This document shows, piece after piece, positions 27,521 through 36,224 of a stretch of DNA of 64,000 bases. The position numbers were made by a program, and so were the translations under genes. The stretch's first letter is position 1. Each line of letters opens with the position of its first letter. The stretch comes from Bifidobacterium sp. ESL0775 (GTDB taxonomy: Bacteria; Actinomycetota; Actinomycetes; Actinomycetales; Bifidobacteriaceae), in contig NZ_CP113917.1 in assembly GCF_029395475.1 (NCBI RefSeq), forward strand, positions 682,001-746,000. Reading direction: 5' to 3'. Under the pieces are notes generated by a model, which was given only the letters and a program-made list of their open reading frames with translations, was not told the origin of the DNA and did no database searches.

Positions 27521-28624
27521 ATGGAGCATGAAACCGAATCCACCATCGTTTCCCATGGCGTGGTAGCCCTGGGCCTTTTCGCCGGCGGCGCCTGCGGATC
27601 CTTGGTGCGTCTGGCGTTGAGCGCCCTGCAATCCCCGACGGCCCCATGGCCTTGGATGACCACGGTAATTAACCTCACTGGCGCGTTCCTGCTTGGCTGC
27701 ATCACCGCATACATGGCCGTGCTTGGACCGGATATCGGCATCTGGAAAGTGGTGCGCCTTTCCTTGGGCACCGGCCTGGTCGGCGGCTACACCACGTATA
27801 GCACGTTCATGCTCGAAGTGGCCAAGCGGCTGGAAGGCGGCAAGGCGAGCATTGCGGTCGCCTATCTGTTGGTGAGCATCGTGGCTGGTCTGCTGTGCGC
27901 GTTGCTGGGCTTTATGGCTGGCAAGGCCATCGGGCGGTGGCATGTCCGCAGAATGGCGGCCCGAGAGGGGAATGATCCTGAAACAGAATTCTTTGATTCC
28001 GTAACTTCCGAAACTGTGTCCGCCGAACTTATAGCTGACAATTCCGTATCCTCTGGTTCTGCGGCCTCCAAAACTGTATCTTCTGACGGCTCTGCATCCG
28101 TCAATTCTATATCTGCCGATTCTGTATCTCCTAACCTCGTACCGGCGGACTCCGTATCCGCTGAACCCGACCGCGGCCCTCTGCTCAAGGCCGCGCTCGC
28201 CATATTCTTCTGTGTCGCCCTCGCCGCGCTGGTGGTCAACGAAGATTGGCGGCACGGCAGCGCTTTTGGCCTACTGATCGCGGCCTCACTTTTAGGCGGG
28301 CTCGGCGCGTTCACCCGTTACAGCGTCGACGCGTGGGGCAACAACCACGTCCATCTGCCGTTCCCTTGCGGCACGATCGTCGTCAACCTCACCGCCTGCC
28401 TCGCCATGGGTCTCGTGGCTGGCTGGTGCGCCTCCCACGCCGGCTTGTCGACGTTGCAATACCTTTTGGCATCCGGATTTTTGGGCGGCTATTCCACCTT
28501 CAGCACCGCCAGCGTCGAAGGCGCGAAGCTGGTGCAGGGCGGCAAGCCCCAGTGGGCTTTGGTTCATACGGTTGGCATGATGGTCGTCAGCCTCGTGTTG
28601 TTGCTGCTCGGTCTGTTGGTGTAA
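27521..28624 (+). CDS. crcB: Fused two-domain fluoride channel (CrcB/Fluc)
   Basis: The start chosen is the ATG at 27521 behind GTGGGGTCTGAG, giving 367 residues. Two CrcB domains are visible. The first has 'GGACGSLVRLAL', 'INLTGAFLLG' and 'GLVGGYTTYSTF'. The second has 'GGLGAFTRYSV', 'VNLTACLAMG' and 'GFLGGYSTFSTA'. Each domain has four membrane helices. Between them lie about 70 Ser/Val-rich residues and one extra helix ('LKAALAIFFCVALAALVV'), giving nine in total. Ordinary Fluc channels are dual-topology dimers of four-helix subunits, so an odd connecting helix would place the two halves antiparallel, as in eukaryotic FEX. Its role would be export of toxic fluoride. Confidence 0.92.
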   Translation: MEHETESTIVSHGVVALGLFAGGACGSLVRLALSALQSPTAPWPWMTTVINLTGAFLLGCITAYMAVLGPDIGIWKVVRLSLGTGLVGGYTTYSTFMLEVAKRLEGGKASIAVAYLLVSIVAGLLCALLGFMAGKAIGRWHVRRMAAREGNDPETEFFDSVTSETVSAELIADNSVSSGSAASKTVSSDGSASVNSISADSVSPNLVPADSVSAEPDRGPLLKAALAIFFCVALAALVVNEDWRHGSAFGLLIAASLLGGLGAFTRYSVDAWGNNHVHLPFPCGTIVVNLTACLAMGLVAGWCASHAGLSTLQYLLASGFLGGYSTFSTASVEGAKLVQGGKPQWALVHTVGMMVVSLVLLLLGLLV

Positions 28625-28882
28625 GCGGTTTCGGCGGTTGGGTTTCCGTCAGAATGGACGTGGGTACCGACGCCGCCGCTTGATGGTGTTATAGGCATCA
28701 CCATCTCGGTTTCATTATTTTGTGCTCACATTCGCCAATATATGTCTTGAAAATTGTAGAATCGAAACCGCCAGAGGTTCTGATAGCATTTTCAAAGGAT
28801 GTGTCGACGCGGATTTTGAAGGCTTACGTGTCGATGAATGCTAATTATTGTAAAGTCGCAAGAGAGAGTTCGAGGGGGAATC
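28625..28882. other. Intergenic region before the band-7 gene
   Basis: About 260 bases. No gene, terminator or clear promoter was recognised; the AT-rich stretch around 28710-28860 is the likely promoter area. Confidence 0.45.
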
Positions 28883-29803
28883 ATGGCAGTGGCAGGGATT
28901 ATTTCTTTGATTATTGTTCTGGTAATTGTCATCCTGATTATCGCGCTGATCGCTTCTGGTATCTTCGTGGTGCCGCAGCAGCAGGCGTTCGTCATCGAGC
29001 GGTTCGGCAAGTTCCGCAAGGTCGAGCTTGCGGGCATCCACCTGAAGATCCCGTTCGTCGACCGCATCGCCACCAAGACTAACATGCGTGTCAACCAGCT
29101 CAACGTCAAGCTCGAGACCAAGACGCTCGACAACGTCTTCGTCACCGTCGTAGCCTCCACCCAGTTCCGCGTCGACCCCAACAACGTGGCCACCGCCTAC
29201 TATGAGCTCCGCGATCCGGCAGGCCAGCTGCGCAGCTACGTCGAGGACGCCCTGCGTTCCGCCATTCCCGCGCTTTCCCTTGATGACGCGTTCGCCAAGA
29301 AGGACGACGTGGCCGCCGACGTGCAGAAGACCGTGGGCGGCGAGATGGCGAAGTTCGGCTTCACCGTTGTCAAGACCCTGATCACCGCCATCGACCCGAG
29401 CCCGGCCGTCAAGACCGCGATGGATTCCATCAACGCCGCCCAGCGTGAGAAGGAAGCCACCCGCCAGCGCGCTGACGCCCAGCGCATCCAGATTGAGACG
29501 CAGGCCACCGCGGACGCCGAGAAGACCCGTCTGCAGGGCGAGGGGCAGGCCAACTACCGCCGTGAGATCGCCAACGGCATCGTCGACCAGATCAAGAGTT
29601 TGCAGGCCGTGGGCATGAACATCGCCGACGTCAACAACGTGGTGCTCTTCAACCAGTACCTCGACGTGATGCGCTCGCTGAGTGAATCCGGCAACGCCAA
29701 GACCGTCGTGCTTCCGGCTTCCACCCCTGGCGGCTACCAGCAGCTCTTCGATGAGGTCACCAAAGCCATGGTCACCTCCAACGAGGTGAACGAGACGAAG
29801 TAG
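28883..29803 (+). CDS. SPFH/band 7 domain membrane protein
   Basis: The ATG at 28883 follows GAGGGGGAATC and gives 306 residues. One N-terminal membrane helix ('IISLIIVLVIVILIIALIA') is followed by 'GIFVVPQQQAFVIERFGKF', the start of a stomatin-type SPFH domain. A coiled region rich in Ala, Glu and Arg follows ('AAQREKEATRQRADAQRIQ'). Such proteins scaffold membrane microdomains and often assist membrane proteases. No NfeD partner is adjacent. A strong terminator lies 160 bases downstream. Confidence 0.92.
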   Translation: MAVAGIISLIIVLVIVILIIALIASGIFVVPQQQAFVIERFGKFRKVELAGIHLKIPFVDRIATKTNMRVNQLNVKLETKTLDNVFVTVVASTQFRVDPNNVATAYYELRDPAGQLRSYVEDALRSAIPALSLDDAFAKKDDVAADVQKTVGGEMAKFGFTVVKTLITAIDPSPAVKTAMDSINAAQREKEATRQRADAQRIQIETQATADAEKTRLQGEGQANYRREIANGIVDQIKSLQAVGMNIADVNNVVLFNQYLDVMRSLSESGNAKTVVLPASTPGGYQQLFDEVTKAMVTSNEVNETK

Positions 29804-29964
29804 GAGACGCGGGAACCCTAGGCGTTTAGGTGACTTAGGGCGTCTATGAATTCGCCTGAATTGTGGGCAATCTCACTATTTATCCACTATAATGAGCAGT
29901 ACTGGCCAAGATGCCCAGCAAATCGGACGGCTTGACCAAAGACACGACGATGTGTCGAAAAGTT

Positions 29965-29998
29965 GGGCGGATTCCTCACTCACCCGAGGAATCCGCCC
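29965..29998. terminator. Bidirectional terminator between band-7 and patatin genes
   Basis: GGGCGGATTCCTC (29965-29977) and GAGGAATCCGCCC (29986-29998) form a perfect 13-bp stem, with CTTTGTTTTTG on the plus side. Confidence 0.9.
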
Positions 29999-30028
29999 AA
30001 TGCTCTTTGTTTTTGTTTCGGTTTGTTT

Positions 30029-30874
30029 TCAGTTTGCGAGGAACTCCGGCACGGCCTCGGCCGCGTCAAGCCCCTTCTGGTACATCTCTTCCAGCCCTTC
30101 GGGGTTCTTGCTCAGGGTGTCTAGCCCGCACAGGTCGTCGGGGGCGAGGATCAGCACTTGGCCGTCGGCGGCGAGCTTCTCGGCCACTTCCATCTCCTCG
30201 TTATAGGTGCGGTAGCGGTTCTTGAGCCGTTCCGCGGCGGCGGGGTAGGAGCGCTTCAGCAGCGCGGCGGGCGCCGCGTCCTTCTTGCCTTCGCGCACGA
30301 AATCGCGCTGATGCGTGAGGATGAGCACGATGCGGTCGTAACCTTCGTCCGCCGCCAGTTGGACGGGGATCGGATCGGCGATGCCGCCGTCGAAATACGG
30401 GATTCCGTCGACGACATATGGTTCGCAGGCCACTGGCACCGCGCTGGAGGCCTTCATGACGTCGTAATTGTCCTGGTGTACATCGGACTTGTCGAAATAG
30501 CGCGCGTAGCCATTGCGGGCGTCGCAGGCGACCACGGTGAACTCGGTGGGTGAGGCGGCGAAGGCGGGGTAGTCGACGGGGTATTCGCCGTCGGAGTTCG
30601 ACAGCGTGCCGTAGATGTAGTCCAGATTGGCGTAGTTGTGCAACTTGATGAAGTTGTTGGCGCTCGCGTATTCTGGGCGGAAGGCGTATTCGGTATAGAA
30701 CTTGTGGGTGCGCCCGCGCTGGCCGGAGATGTAGGAGATCATGTTCGCGCTGCCTGCGGAGACGCCGTAGCACTTGTCGAATGTAATACCTTTATCCAAG
30801 AGCCGGTCCATCACGCCCGCTCCGTAAACGGAACGGAAGCCCCCACCGACATCAATCAAAGCGGTTCTCATCAT
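30029..30874 (-). CDS. Patatin-like phospholipase family protein
   Basis: The 281-residue protein has the patatin oxyanion loop 'DVGGGFRSVYGAG', the nucleophile elbow G-V-S-A-G with Ser at about position 39, and the catalytic Asp in 'YFDGGIADP'. The Ser-Asp dyad and overall length resemble YjjU-type bacterial patatins, which act as esterases or lipases on unknown lipids. Adjacent ATGs at 30874 and 30871 follow AAGGGGAGAC. It stands alone and converges on the band-7 gene. Confidence 0.9.
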   Translation of the reverse strand: MMRTALIDVGGGFRSVYGAGVMDRLLDKGITFDKCYGVSAGSANMISYISGQRGRTHKFYTEYAFRPEYASANNFIKLHNYANLDYIYGTLSNSDGEYPVDYPAFAASPTEFTVVACDARNGYARYFDKSDVHQDNYDVMKASSAVPVACEPYVVDGIPYFDGGIADPIPVQLAADEGYDRIVLILTHQRDFVREGKKDAAPAALLKRSYPAAAERLKNRYRTYNEEMEVAEKLAADGQVLILAPDDLCGLDTLSKNPEGLEEMYQKGLDAAEAVPEFLAN

Positions 30875-31054
30875 GTCTCCCCTTTTCTTGGGCCTGTGCC
30901 CGAAATTGATACATTCCAGTTATCTGTAGTTAATTCACTATGGTCTATCTAACGGCCGACCTTTGCCCATGCGGTGTACAACCGTTTCGATGGTCTGGTC
31001 ATTGTTGGCTGTTTCGATGTATTTTGTAGGTTCCCGTCATATCGTCGTCTATCC

Positions 31055-31780
31055 TTACTGTTCATGAACTTCTGCGGCTGCCATGATGGTGTCCCGTTTT
31101 CTCGCTTCCTGTCTGATGGTGTTCGGCTGGAACCAGCCGTGAGTGAAATCGTCATCGATGGCGTGCAATAGAAACAGCGAGGCGTTGATGACACGTCGTT
31201 TGTGTTCCGCCGTCTCCGTTAGATTGTCGAAATGCGCCGCCTTATTGCGTACGCTGCGAAGATATGAGAGGTTCCGTGAAATGCGCAACCGTCCCTGTTC
31301 GTTAGGTTGAACGTTCGGAAAAGCGCTGAATAACGAGGTTGTCCACAGATTTTGTTGTAACTGGTTCTCGATCGGAATATCTTCGCCAATTAGTTTTAGC
31401 CAGGTTCCCCACATGAGTTTTGCCACCACATCGTCGTGTGATATGCCATCTGGATGTTCTTTGTATGCTCTGTTCCTGGCGTTTTCAATGGGTTTTCGGA
31501 TAATTTTGTATACTATTACAGGTTCGTTTCCCTGATTTGTCCAAAACTCATTCCCTGTTTTCGTAAAAGCAAGCTGTCGCAATGCACGGTCTATTGTATT
31601 ACGTACCGCTATTTCTACATACCCTATTTGTTGATGGACAATCCCTGCGAAATCGTGATTCCATCTGCACAACTGGATGGCTTTGTTGCTGTCTCCATGT
31701 GAATCGCGAAGATAGTGGCTAAGGCGTGCTTCGCTGCAAAATTTCACTGCGACTTCAATGTCGGATTTGTTCTGTTTCAT
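31055..31780 (-). CDS. Abi family (AbiD/AbiF-like) HEPN protein, putative phage defence
   Basis: The 241-residue protein resembles Abi family abortive-infection proteins: 'EARLSHYLRDSHGDSNKAIQLCRWN' near the start (shown here as a landmark only), 'VEIAVRNTIDRAL', 'WGTWLKLIGED' and 'SVRNKAAHFDNL'. The last contains R-N-K-A-A-H, the Rx4H motif of HEPN ribonucleases, at about residues 178-183. Such proteins stop phage growth by cutting RNA in the infected cell. The base composition is visibly AT-richer than in murI or the patatin gene, suggesting transfer. The 200 bases upstream hold a strong hairpin and complementary blocks, which may be a partner RNA. No restriction or other defence genes adjoin it. 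Confidence 0.8.
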   Translation of the reverse strand: MKQNKSDIEVAVKFCSEARLSHYLRDSHGDSNKAIQLCRWNHDFAGIVHQQIGYVEIAVRNTIDRALRQLAFTKTGNEFWTNQGNEPVIVYKIIRKPIENARNRAYKEHPDGISHDDVVAKLMWGTWLKLIGEDIPIENQLQQNLWTTSLFSAFPNVQPNEQGRLRISRNLSYLRSVRNKAAHFDNLTETAEHKRRVINASLFLLHAIDDDFTHGWFQPNTIRQEARKRDTIMAAAEVHEQ

Positions 31781-31895
31781 GTATTCATGTTACACTATGT
31801 CATACGGGGTGGGGTGAGTCCCATCCACTATCTCATTGGCCTCCCGAAAGGGAGGCCAGTTGTTTTTCTTCCCCACAGCGTCGTTCGGATGGCTT
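31781..31895 (-). ncRNA. Candidate structured RNA upstream of the Abi gene
   Basis: On the minus strand, TGGCCTCCC-TTTC-GGGAGGCCA (31837-31858) is a perfect 9-bp tetraloop hairpin. It is flanked by GTGGGG upstream (about 31873) and CCCCAC downstream (about 31812), which could close an outer helix. No reading frame occupies the stretch. On the plus strand the same hairpin is followed by GTTGTTTTTC and could act as a terminator, though no plus-strand gene precedes it. An RNA (abiF RNA motif) has been described upstream of abiF genes; identity with that family is not established here. Confidence 0.45.
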
Positions 31896-32009
31896 GCGGG
31901 TTATAGGAAGTTGAGCAACAGGTCATGTTTTAACTGCTTGGTCGGTGGATGAGTGCTGGTGTGCCTGAATTGCTAGAACCCCACGCGGCATGGATACGTT
32001 CAAATGTTG
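31896..32009. other. Intergenic, between murI stop and the Abi leader
   Basis: TATAAC on the minus strand at about 31900 could be the -10 box of the Abi leader transcript, without a convincing -35. Nothing else was recognised. Confidence 0.35.
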
Positions 32010-32786
32010 TTACGCATTGAGACGCTTGGCGGCTAGGGCGGCCATGCGTTCGCTGGGGTCGGAATTTTTCAGTGTCACGCCGCCTTGGGCGTCCGTCTCG
32101 GCGAGCTCGTCGGAGGCGGCGAGCAGGTCGTGCAGGTGTCGGGCGGTGCCCTCGTTGCCGTCGATGATGGCGGTGGAGTCGGGGAGCAGCTCGCGGAAAT
32201 AGTCGCGGTAGAAGACGAAATGCGTGCAGCCGAGCACCACCGAGTCGATGGATCCAAGATCGTAACCGTCGAAATAACGGTGCAGCGTGCGCATGACGAG
32301 GTCGTGGTCCTCAAGCTGGTCGTGCTCCACGATTTCCACCAAATCAGGGCAAGGCTGGCGGTAGATGGTGTTGGTGGCGCTGAAACGGTTCATGAGCGCG
32401 GTGAACTTCTTCTCGCGCAACGTCAGCGGCGTGGCGGCGACGATGACGCGTTGCGGCTTGCCGTGTCCACGATCACAGGCGACTTTGAGTGCCGGTTCCA
32501 TGCTGATGATGGGCAGGTCGTAAGTCGCGCGCAGGTCGTTGACGGCGGCGGAAGTGGCGGTGTTGCAGGCGATGACGATGGCTTTGACGCCAATCTTGAT
32601 GAACCGCTCGACGATGTCGAAGGAGAGCTTGCGCACCTCTTCCGGGGTTTTGGTGCCGTAGGGGGCGTTGGCCGAATCTCCGAAATAGATGATGCGTTCG
32701 TTCGGCATTTGCCTGGTGATCTCGCGCACCACCGAGATGCCGCCCAGCCCCGAATCGAACACGCCTATGGGAGCGTTGCTAGCCAT
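32010..32786 (-). CDS. murI: Glutamate racemase
   Basis: From the ATG at 32786 (AGAGGATGGC upstream) the protein has 258 residues. It begins '[15 protein letters not shown]', with catalytic Asp and the two catalytic cysteines in 'VIACNTATS' (about Cys74) and 'VLGCTHF'. It converts L- to D-glutamate for peptidoglycan. A longer frame from 32819 adds 11 residues without a better ribosome binding site. It is monocistronic and divergent from dapF, another cell-wall/lysine enzyme. Confidence 0.95.
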   Translation of the reverse strand: MASNAPIGVFDSGLGGISVVREITRQMPNERIIYFGDSANAPYGTKTPEEVRKLSFDIVERFIKIGVKAIVIACNTATSAAVNDLRATYDLPIISMEPALKVACDRGHGKPQRVIVAATPLTLREKKFTALMNRFSATNTIYRQPCPDLVEIVEHDQLEDHDLVMRTLHRYFDGYDLGSIDSVVLGCTHFVFYRDYFRELLPDSTAIIDGNEGTARHLHDLLAASDELAETDAQGGVTLKNSDPSERMAALAAKRLNA

Positions 32787-32968
32787 GCCATCCTCTTTCA
32801 CTGCATTAACAGGTCTCAATCAAGTTTAACGATTTCGTCTCCCGATGGTAGCGCCTTGCGCGAACGTACACATGATGGGCCAAATGAGCGCGGTTGCGGT
32901 ATGACAGTGCCTACATACTTGGCAATCGGCTATCGGCATGAGGCACGGCGGCGGGTAGACTGGCGGTT

Positions 32969-33868
32969 ATGAGTCTTCCGCAATTCGTTTATAAAGGGCA
33001 CGGGACCGGCAACGATTTTGTCATTTACATCGACCGGGACGGCGGGTTCGAGCCGAGCGCCGACGAGGTCCGCCATGTCTGCGACCGGCATTTCGGCATC
33101 GGCGCCGACGGATTGATACGGTTGACCAAGCCGGAGTATGTCAGCGACCTTTCGACCGAGCAGATTGCGCAATGCCGGGATGACGGGGCTGAATGGTTCA
33201 TGGATTACCGCAACGCCGACGGGTCGCTCGCCGAGATGTGCGGCAACGGCACGCGTGTCACCACGCTTATCGCCCAACGCGCCGGCTTAGCGGCTGGTCC
33301 GGGTGGCGCGCCTTTCAAGCTGGGCACGCGGGCCGGGGTCAAGACGTTGCGCTCGCTGGGGGCGCTCGAGCCTTACGGCCAGGACGTGTTCCAAGTGAGC
33401 TTGGGGGCCGGCAAAGTCGGGGATTTGGACACTTATAAGGTCACCATTCCTGGCACTTTCGGCGAGGCCATGGGCACGTTCGTTGACATGGGCAATCCGC
33501 ATGTCGTCTCCGTCCTTGAGGATGGCAAGGCCACGCTGCCCGCTGTCGAGGATCTGAATCTCATCGTCAAGCCGGTCGTGAGCCCGGCAATCGAAACCGA
33601 CCAGAACGCTGAATTCGTGCGCATCGATTCATGCGACCAAAACGCGAATTTCGGCCGTGCCACCATGCGCGTCAACGAACGCGGGTGCGGTGAGACGCTT
33701 TCCTGCGGCACGGGCCTGGGAGCCACGGCGGTGACGTTGCGGGCCAAGACGGGCGTGAGCCGTTGGGACATCACCATTCGTGGTGGCCTAGTGCGCGTCG
33801 ATGTCAGCGATGACGATGTGAAGCTGACCGGCGCTGCCGTCATCGTGGCGAAAGTGGAGTTGCTATAA
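32969..33868 (+). CDS. dapF: Diaminopimelate epimerase
   Basis: The 299-residue protein has 'KGHGTGNDF' at the N terminus and the two catalytic cysteines in 'EMCGNGTR' (Cys91) and 'TLSCGTGLG' (about Cys245), the arrangement of DapF. It interconverts LL- and meso-diaminopimelate on the way to lysine. In organisms whose peptidoglycan uses lysine or ornithine, as in bifidobacteria, it serves lysine synthesis. The ribosome binding site is weak (GGCGG). Confidence 0.95.
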   Translation: MSLPQFVYKGHGTGNDFVIYIDRDGGFEPSADEVRHVCDRHFGIGADGLIRLTKPEYVSDLSTEQIAQCRDDGAEWFMDYRNADGSLAEMCGNGTRVTTLIAQRAGLAAGPGGAPFKLGTRAGVKTLRSLGALEPYGQDVFQVSLGAGKVGDLDTYKVTIPGTFGEAMGTFVDMGNPHVVSVLEDGKATLPAVEDLNLIVKPVVSPAIETDQNAEFVRIDSCDQNANFGRATMRVNERGCGETLSCGTGLGATAVTLRAKTGVSRWDITIRGGLVRVDVSDDDVKLTGAAVIVAKVELL

Positions 33869-33895
33869 AACAGATGAGCCTTTCGAGTGTAAGCA

Positions 33896-33930
33896 ACTCG
33901 GGAGTCGGGAGGAAGTATCGGCTTCCGAGT
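33896..33930. terminator. Possible terminator between dapF and VKOR gene
   Basis: ACTCGGGAG pairs with CTTCCGAGT (one G-T pair) over a 17-base loop. No T run follows closely, so this is weak. Confidence 0.35.
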
Positions 33931-34014
33931 ATCCAGTAATGAAAGAAAAGTCCGCATGTCCATCAATATCGTGATGAATAGGCGGGTTTTCTGAAAGCAG
34001 CTAAGCCAAGACGG

Positions 34015-34740
34015 CTACGCGAAAATCGCGGCGCCCTCTTTGACGAAGATCAGCGCGATGACGGCGACGATCCAGACGACGTCGACCATCCAGTCGTAAC
34101 GCATGCGGTAGTAGGTGTTGAGCGCCTTGCGTTTGCGCGGAATTTTCTGCACCGTCACCGTGGCGTGACTCAGCCCCATGAACATGACGGTGGTGGCGAA
34201 CATCGTGGTCATGCACCAAGGGCAAAGCGCCTTGATGACGAACATGGACTGGCTCATCAGCCAGTAGGCGTAGGCGATGGCGAACAGGCCGCCGAACCAG
34301 GTGCAGGTGGCGAACCAGCGCGGCACCTTGACGTTGCACATCCCGATGACGGCGATGGTGATGAACACGGAATAGGCGGCGATGCCGAAGAACGCGTTAG
34401 GGAAACGCAGGTCGCCGAAGCGGATGATCTCGGCCTGCCAGGATTTCGCCACGTCGGAGCAGGAGAGCACGGCGTTGACGTCGCAGCCCAGGGCTTTGTT
34501 GGGGTTGCGGGCGAGTTTCAGGGTGTCCGCGGCGAGCATGAACGAGGCGAAAAGGCCGACGATCGCGCCGACGAGCATCACGCCGTAGTTCCAGACGCAC
34601 TCGTGGAAGAAGCCCTTGGGCTCGCGGCTGTTGCTGGAGGGGATGGGCTGGTCGTCTGAAAGAAGAGGTTGGTTACCGGTTGTCACCGCCTCTTGCCGTT
34701 CAAGATTCCTTACCGCGTCAACGCTGTGTCTGGTCGACAT
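34015..34740 (-). CDS. Vitamin K epoxide reductase family protein
   Basis: The ATG at 34740 follows AGGGGATGCAC and gives 241 residues. The protein has about five membrane helices. It contains the loop-cysteine pair C-x7-C in 'CDVNAVLSC' and the active-site C-P-W-C in 'KALCPWCMTT', the hallmarks of bacterial VKOR. It reoxidises a DsbA-like thioredoxin and passes electrons to a quinone, supporting disulfide formation outside the cell. No fused or adjacent thioredoxin domain is visible. A cytoplasmic N-terminal tail of about 50 residues precedes the first helix. Confidence 0.92.
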   Translation of the reverse strand: MSTRHSVDAVRNLERQEAVTTGNQPLLSDDQPIPSSNSREPKGFFHECVWNYGVMLVGAIVGLFASFMLAADTLKLARNPNKALGCDVNAVLSCSDVAKSWQAEIIRFGDLRFPNAFFGIAAYSVFITIAVIGMCNVKVPRWFATCTWFGGLFAIAYAYWLMSQSMFVIKALCPWCMTTMFATTVMFMGLSHATVTVQKIPRKRKALNTYYRMRYDWMVDVVWIVAVIALIFVKEGAAIFA

Positions 34741-34803
34741 GTGCATCCCCTGCTTTGCTCTGGTTGCGGCTCACTGTCGGACACATAGGCTTACGATGGT
34801 CGT

Positions 34804-35688
34804 ATGGTGAGCGACGAATATAACGATTGTACCCCGGGCACTGGTTGGGATCTTCACTGCCATACGGTTTTTTCTGATGGCACCGAAACTCCCGCACAGC
34901 TGGTCGCGCTCGCCTCGTCACTGGGCCTTCACGGCGTGGCCATCACCGACCACGACACCACTGCCGGCTGGGCTGATGCGCGGCAAACCGCACAAGCGCA
35001 AGGGTTTCCGTTGCTGAGAGGTAGTGAGATTACTGCCCAGGACGACCATGTCTCCGTGCACATGCTGGCCTACCAATATGACCCGGAAAACGCTGGAATT
35101 GTCGAATTGTTCGCCTCCACGAGGGCCGCGCGCGTCACCCGGGCCAAACAGATGGTTTCGCGATTGGCAAAGGACTTCCCAATCAGCTGGGACGATGTGC
35201 TTCGGCAGGCCAAAAAAGGCGACGAGACCACGGTCGGCCGTCCGCATATGGCCGACGCCTTGGTGGCCGCGGGTGTCTACCGCACACGTTCGGAGGCGTT
35301 CGCTGGAGCCATCGCCTCCTCCAGTAAGTATTACATTCCTACTCCTTCGCCGACCGCCTTGCGGGTGGTCGAAGTGGTGAAAGAGGCGGGAGGGGTGAGC
35401 GTGGTCGCGCATCCCGCCGATTACAGCCGCAACAAGGTGCTGCTTTCCGATGATCAGATCAGGAGGCTGGTCAGGGCCGGGCTTGGTGGGCTGGAGGTCT
35501 GGCATCGCGGCAATAGCCCCGAGGCGCGGCGGCATTTGCTGGGTCTTGCGCAGGAGCTGGATCTTTTGGTCACCGGTGGATCGGACTGGCATGGCGCTGG
35601 CAAGCCAAACAAACTGGGGGAGAACCTCACGCGAGACGATGTCGTGGCCGAGATTGTGCGGCGAGGTGCCATCAAGCTGGTGTCGTAA
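34804..35688 (+). CDS. PHP domain phosphoesterase (TrpH/RNase AM-like)
   Basis: The 294-residue protein starts with the PHP metal motifs 'WDLHCHTVFSDGT' and 'VAITDHDTT', followed by 'ITAQDDHVSVHMLAY', 'VVAHPADY' and 'VTGGSDWHG'. These His and Asp residues form the metal site. Homologues hydrolyse 3',5'-bisphosphonucleotides or trim RNA 5' ends. It starts 64 bases from the divergent VKOR gene. Confidence 0.88.
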   Translation: MVSDEYNDCTPGTGWDLHCHTVFSDGTETPAQLVALASSLGLHGVAITDHDTTAGWADARQTAQAQGFPLLRGSEITAQDDHVSVHMLAYQYDPENAGIVELFASTRAARVTRAKQMVSRLAKDFPISWDDVLRQAKKGDETTVGRPHMADALVAAGVYRTRSEAFAGAIASSSKYYIPTPSPTALRVVEVVKEAGGVSVVAHPADYSRNKVLLSDDQIRRLVRAGLGGLEVWHRGNSPEARRHLLGLAQELDLLVTGGSDWHGAGKPNKLGENLTRDDVVAEIVRRGAIKLVS

Positions 35689-35739
35689 GTCTTTTGCTGA
35701 AATCGGCAAGCCGGATTTCTTTTGGTTGGGAAACCCGAA

Positions 35740-35759
35740 GTATTACATTATTGTAATAC
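35740..35759. repeat. Palindrome GTATTACA-N4-TGTAATAC
   Basis: A perfect 8-bp inverted repeat with a 4-base spacer lies 52 bases after the PHP gene. The half-site GTAATAC recurs often in the window (see findings). Confidence 0.6.
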
Positions 35760-35828
35760 GGAAATGCGCAGTATGAGATTCTGTCCTATGACCCGGAATT
35801 CTGCTGAATACAAAATGCCATGAGATAC

Positions 35829-35874
35829 AGTGGTGCCCTGCCGAATGCTTGCAAACATCCGGCAGGGCACCACT
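35829..35874. terminator. Strong hairpin, terminator-like
   Basis: AGTGGTGCCCTGCCG (35829-35843) and CGGCAGGGCACCACT (35860-35874) form a perfect 15-bp stem. There is no strong T tail on either side. It lies between the convergent PHP and DUF3107 genes. Confidence 0.65.
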
Positions 35875-35929
35875 CGTCAACGATCATCCGACAGGGCGCC
35901 GTGGCGGATGACGGATGATGATGTGGAAT

Positions 35930-36154
35930 TTAGAGGGCGCCAAAGCCTACGGCGTGCTTGGTTTCCGAACCCACGATGGCATAGCCCAGCGCTCCGGCCG
36001 GCACCACGATATGGCGGTCCTTGTCGTCGACCAGATCGATCGGTTCGTGAATGGCCACCGCCTGCGCGATTTTCTTGCTGATCTTTTCGGCGCTTTCATC
36101 GGTGGTGAAATTGATTGGCCTTGCCACGTTCTGAACTCCGAGTTCGACGTCCAT
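35930..36154 (-). CDS. DUF3107 family protein
   Basis: The 74-residue protein matches the small actinobacterial DUF3107 family: 'VELGVQNVARPINFTTDESA' at the start and 'VVPAGALGYAIVGSE' near the end. Function is unknown. In many actinobacteria it lies near UvrD2-type helicase and related genes, as here. It is 70 bases downstream of the kinase-like gene on the same strand. Confidence 0.88.
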   Translation of the reverse strand: MDVELGVQNVARPINFTTDESAEKISKKIAQAVAIHEPIDLVDDKDRHIVVPAGALGYAIVGSETKHAVGFGAL

Positions 36155-36224
36155 GTGTTACCTCTTTCTAGTTGGGAACCTCTTAGGTTTTATTTTGCCC
36201 GAGGCCCGGTCATTACGCTTCTGG

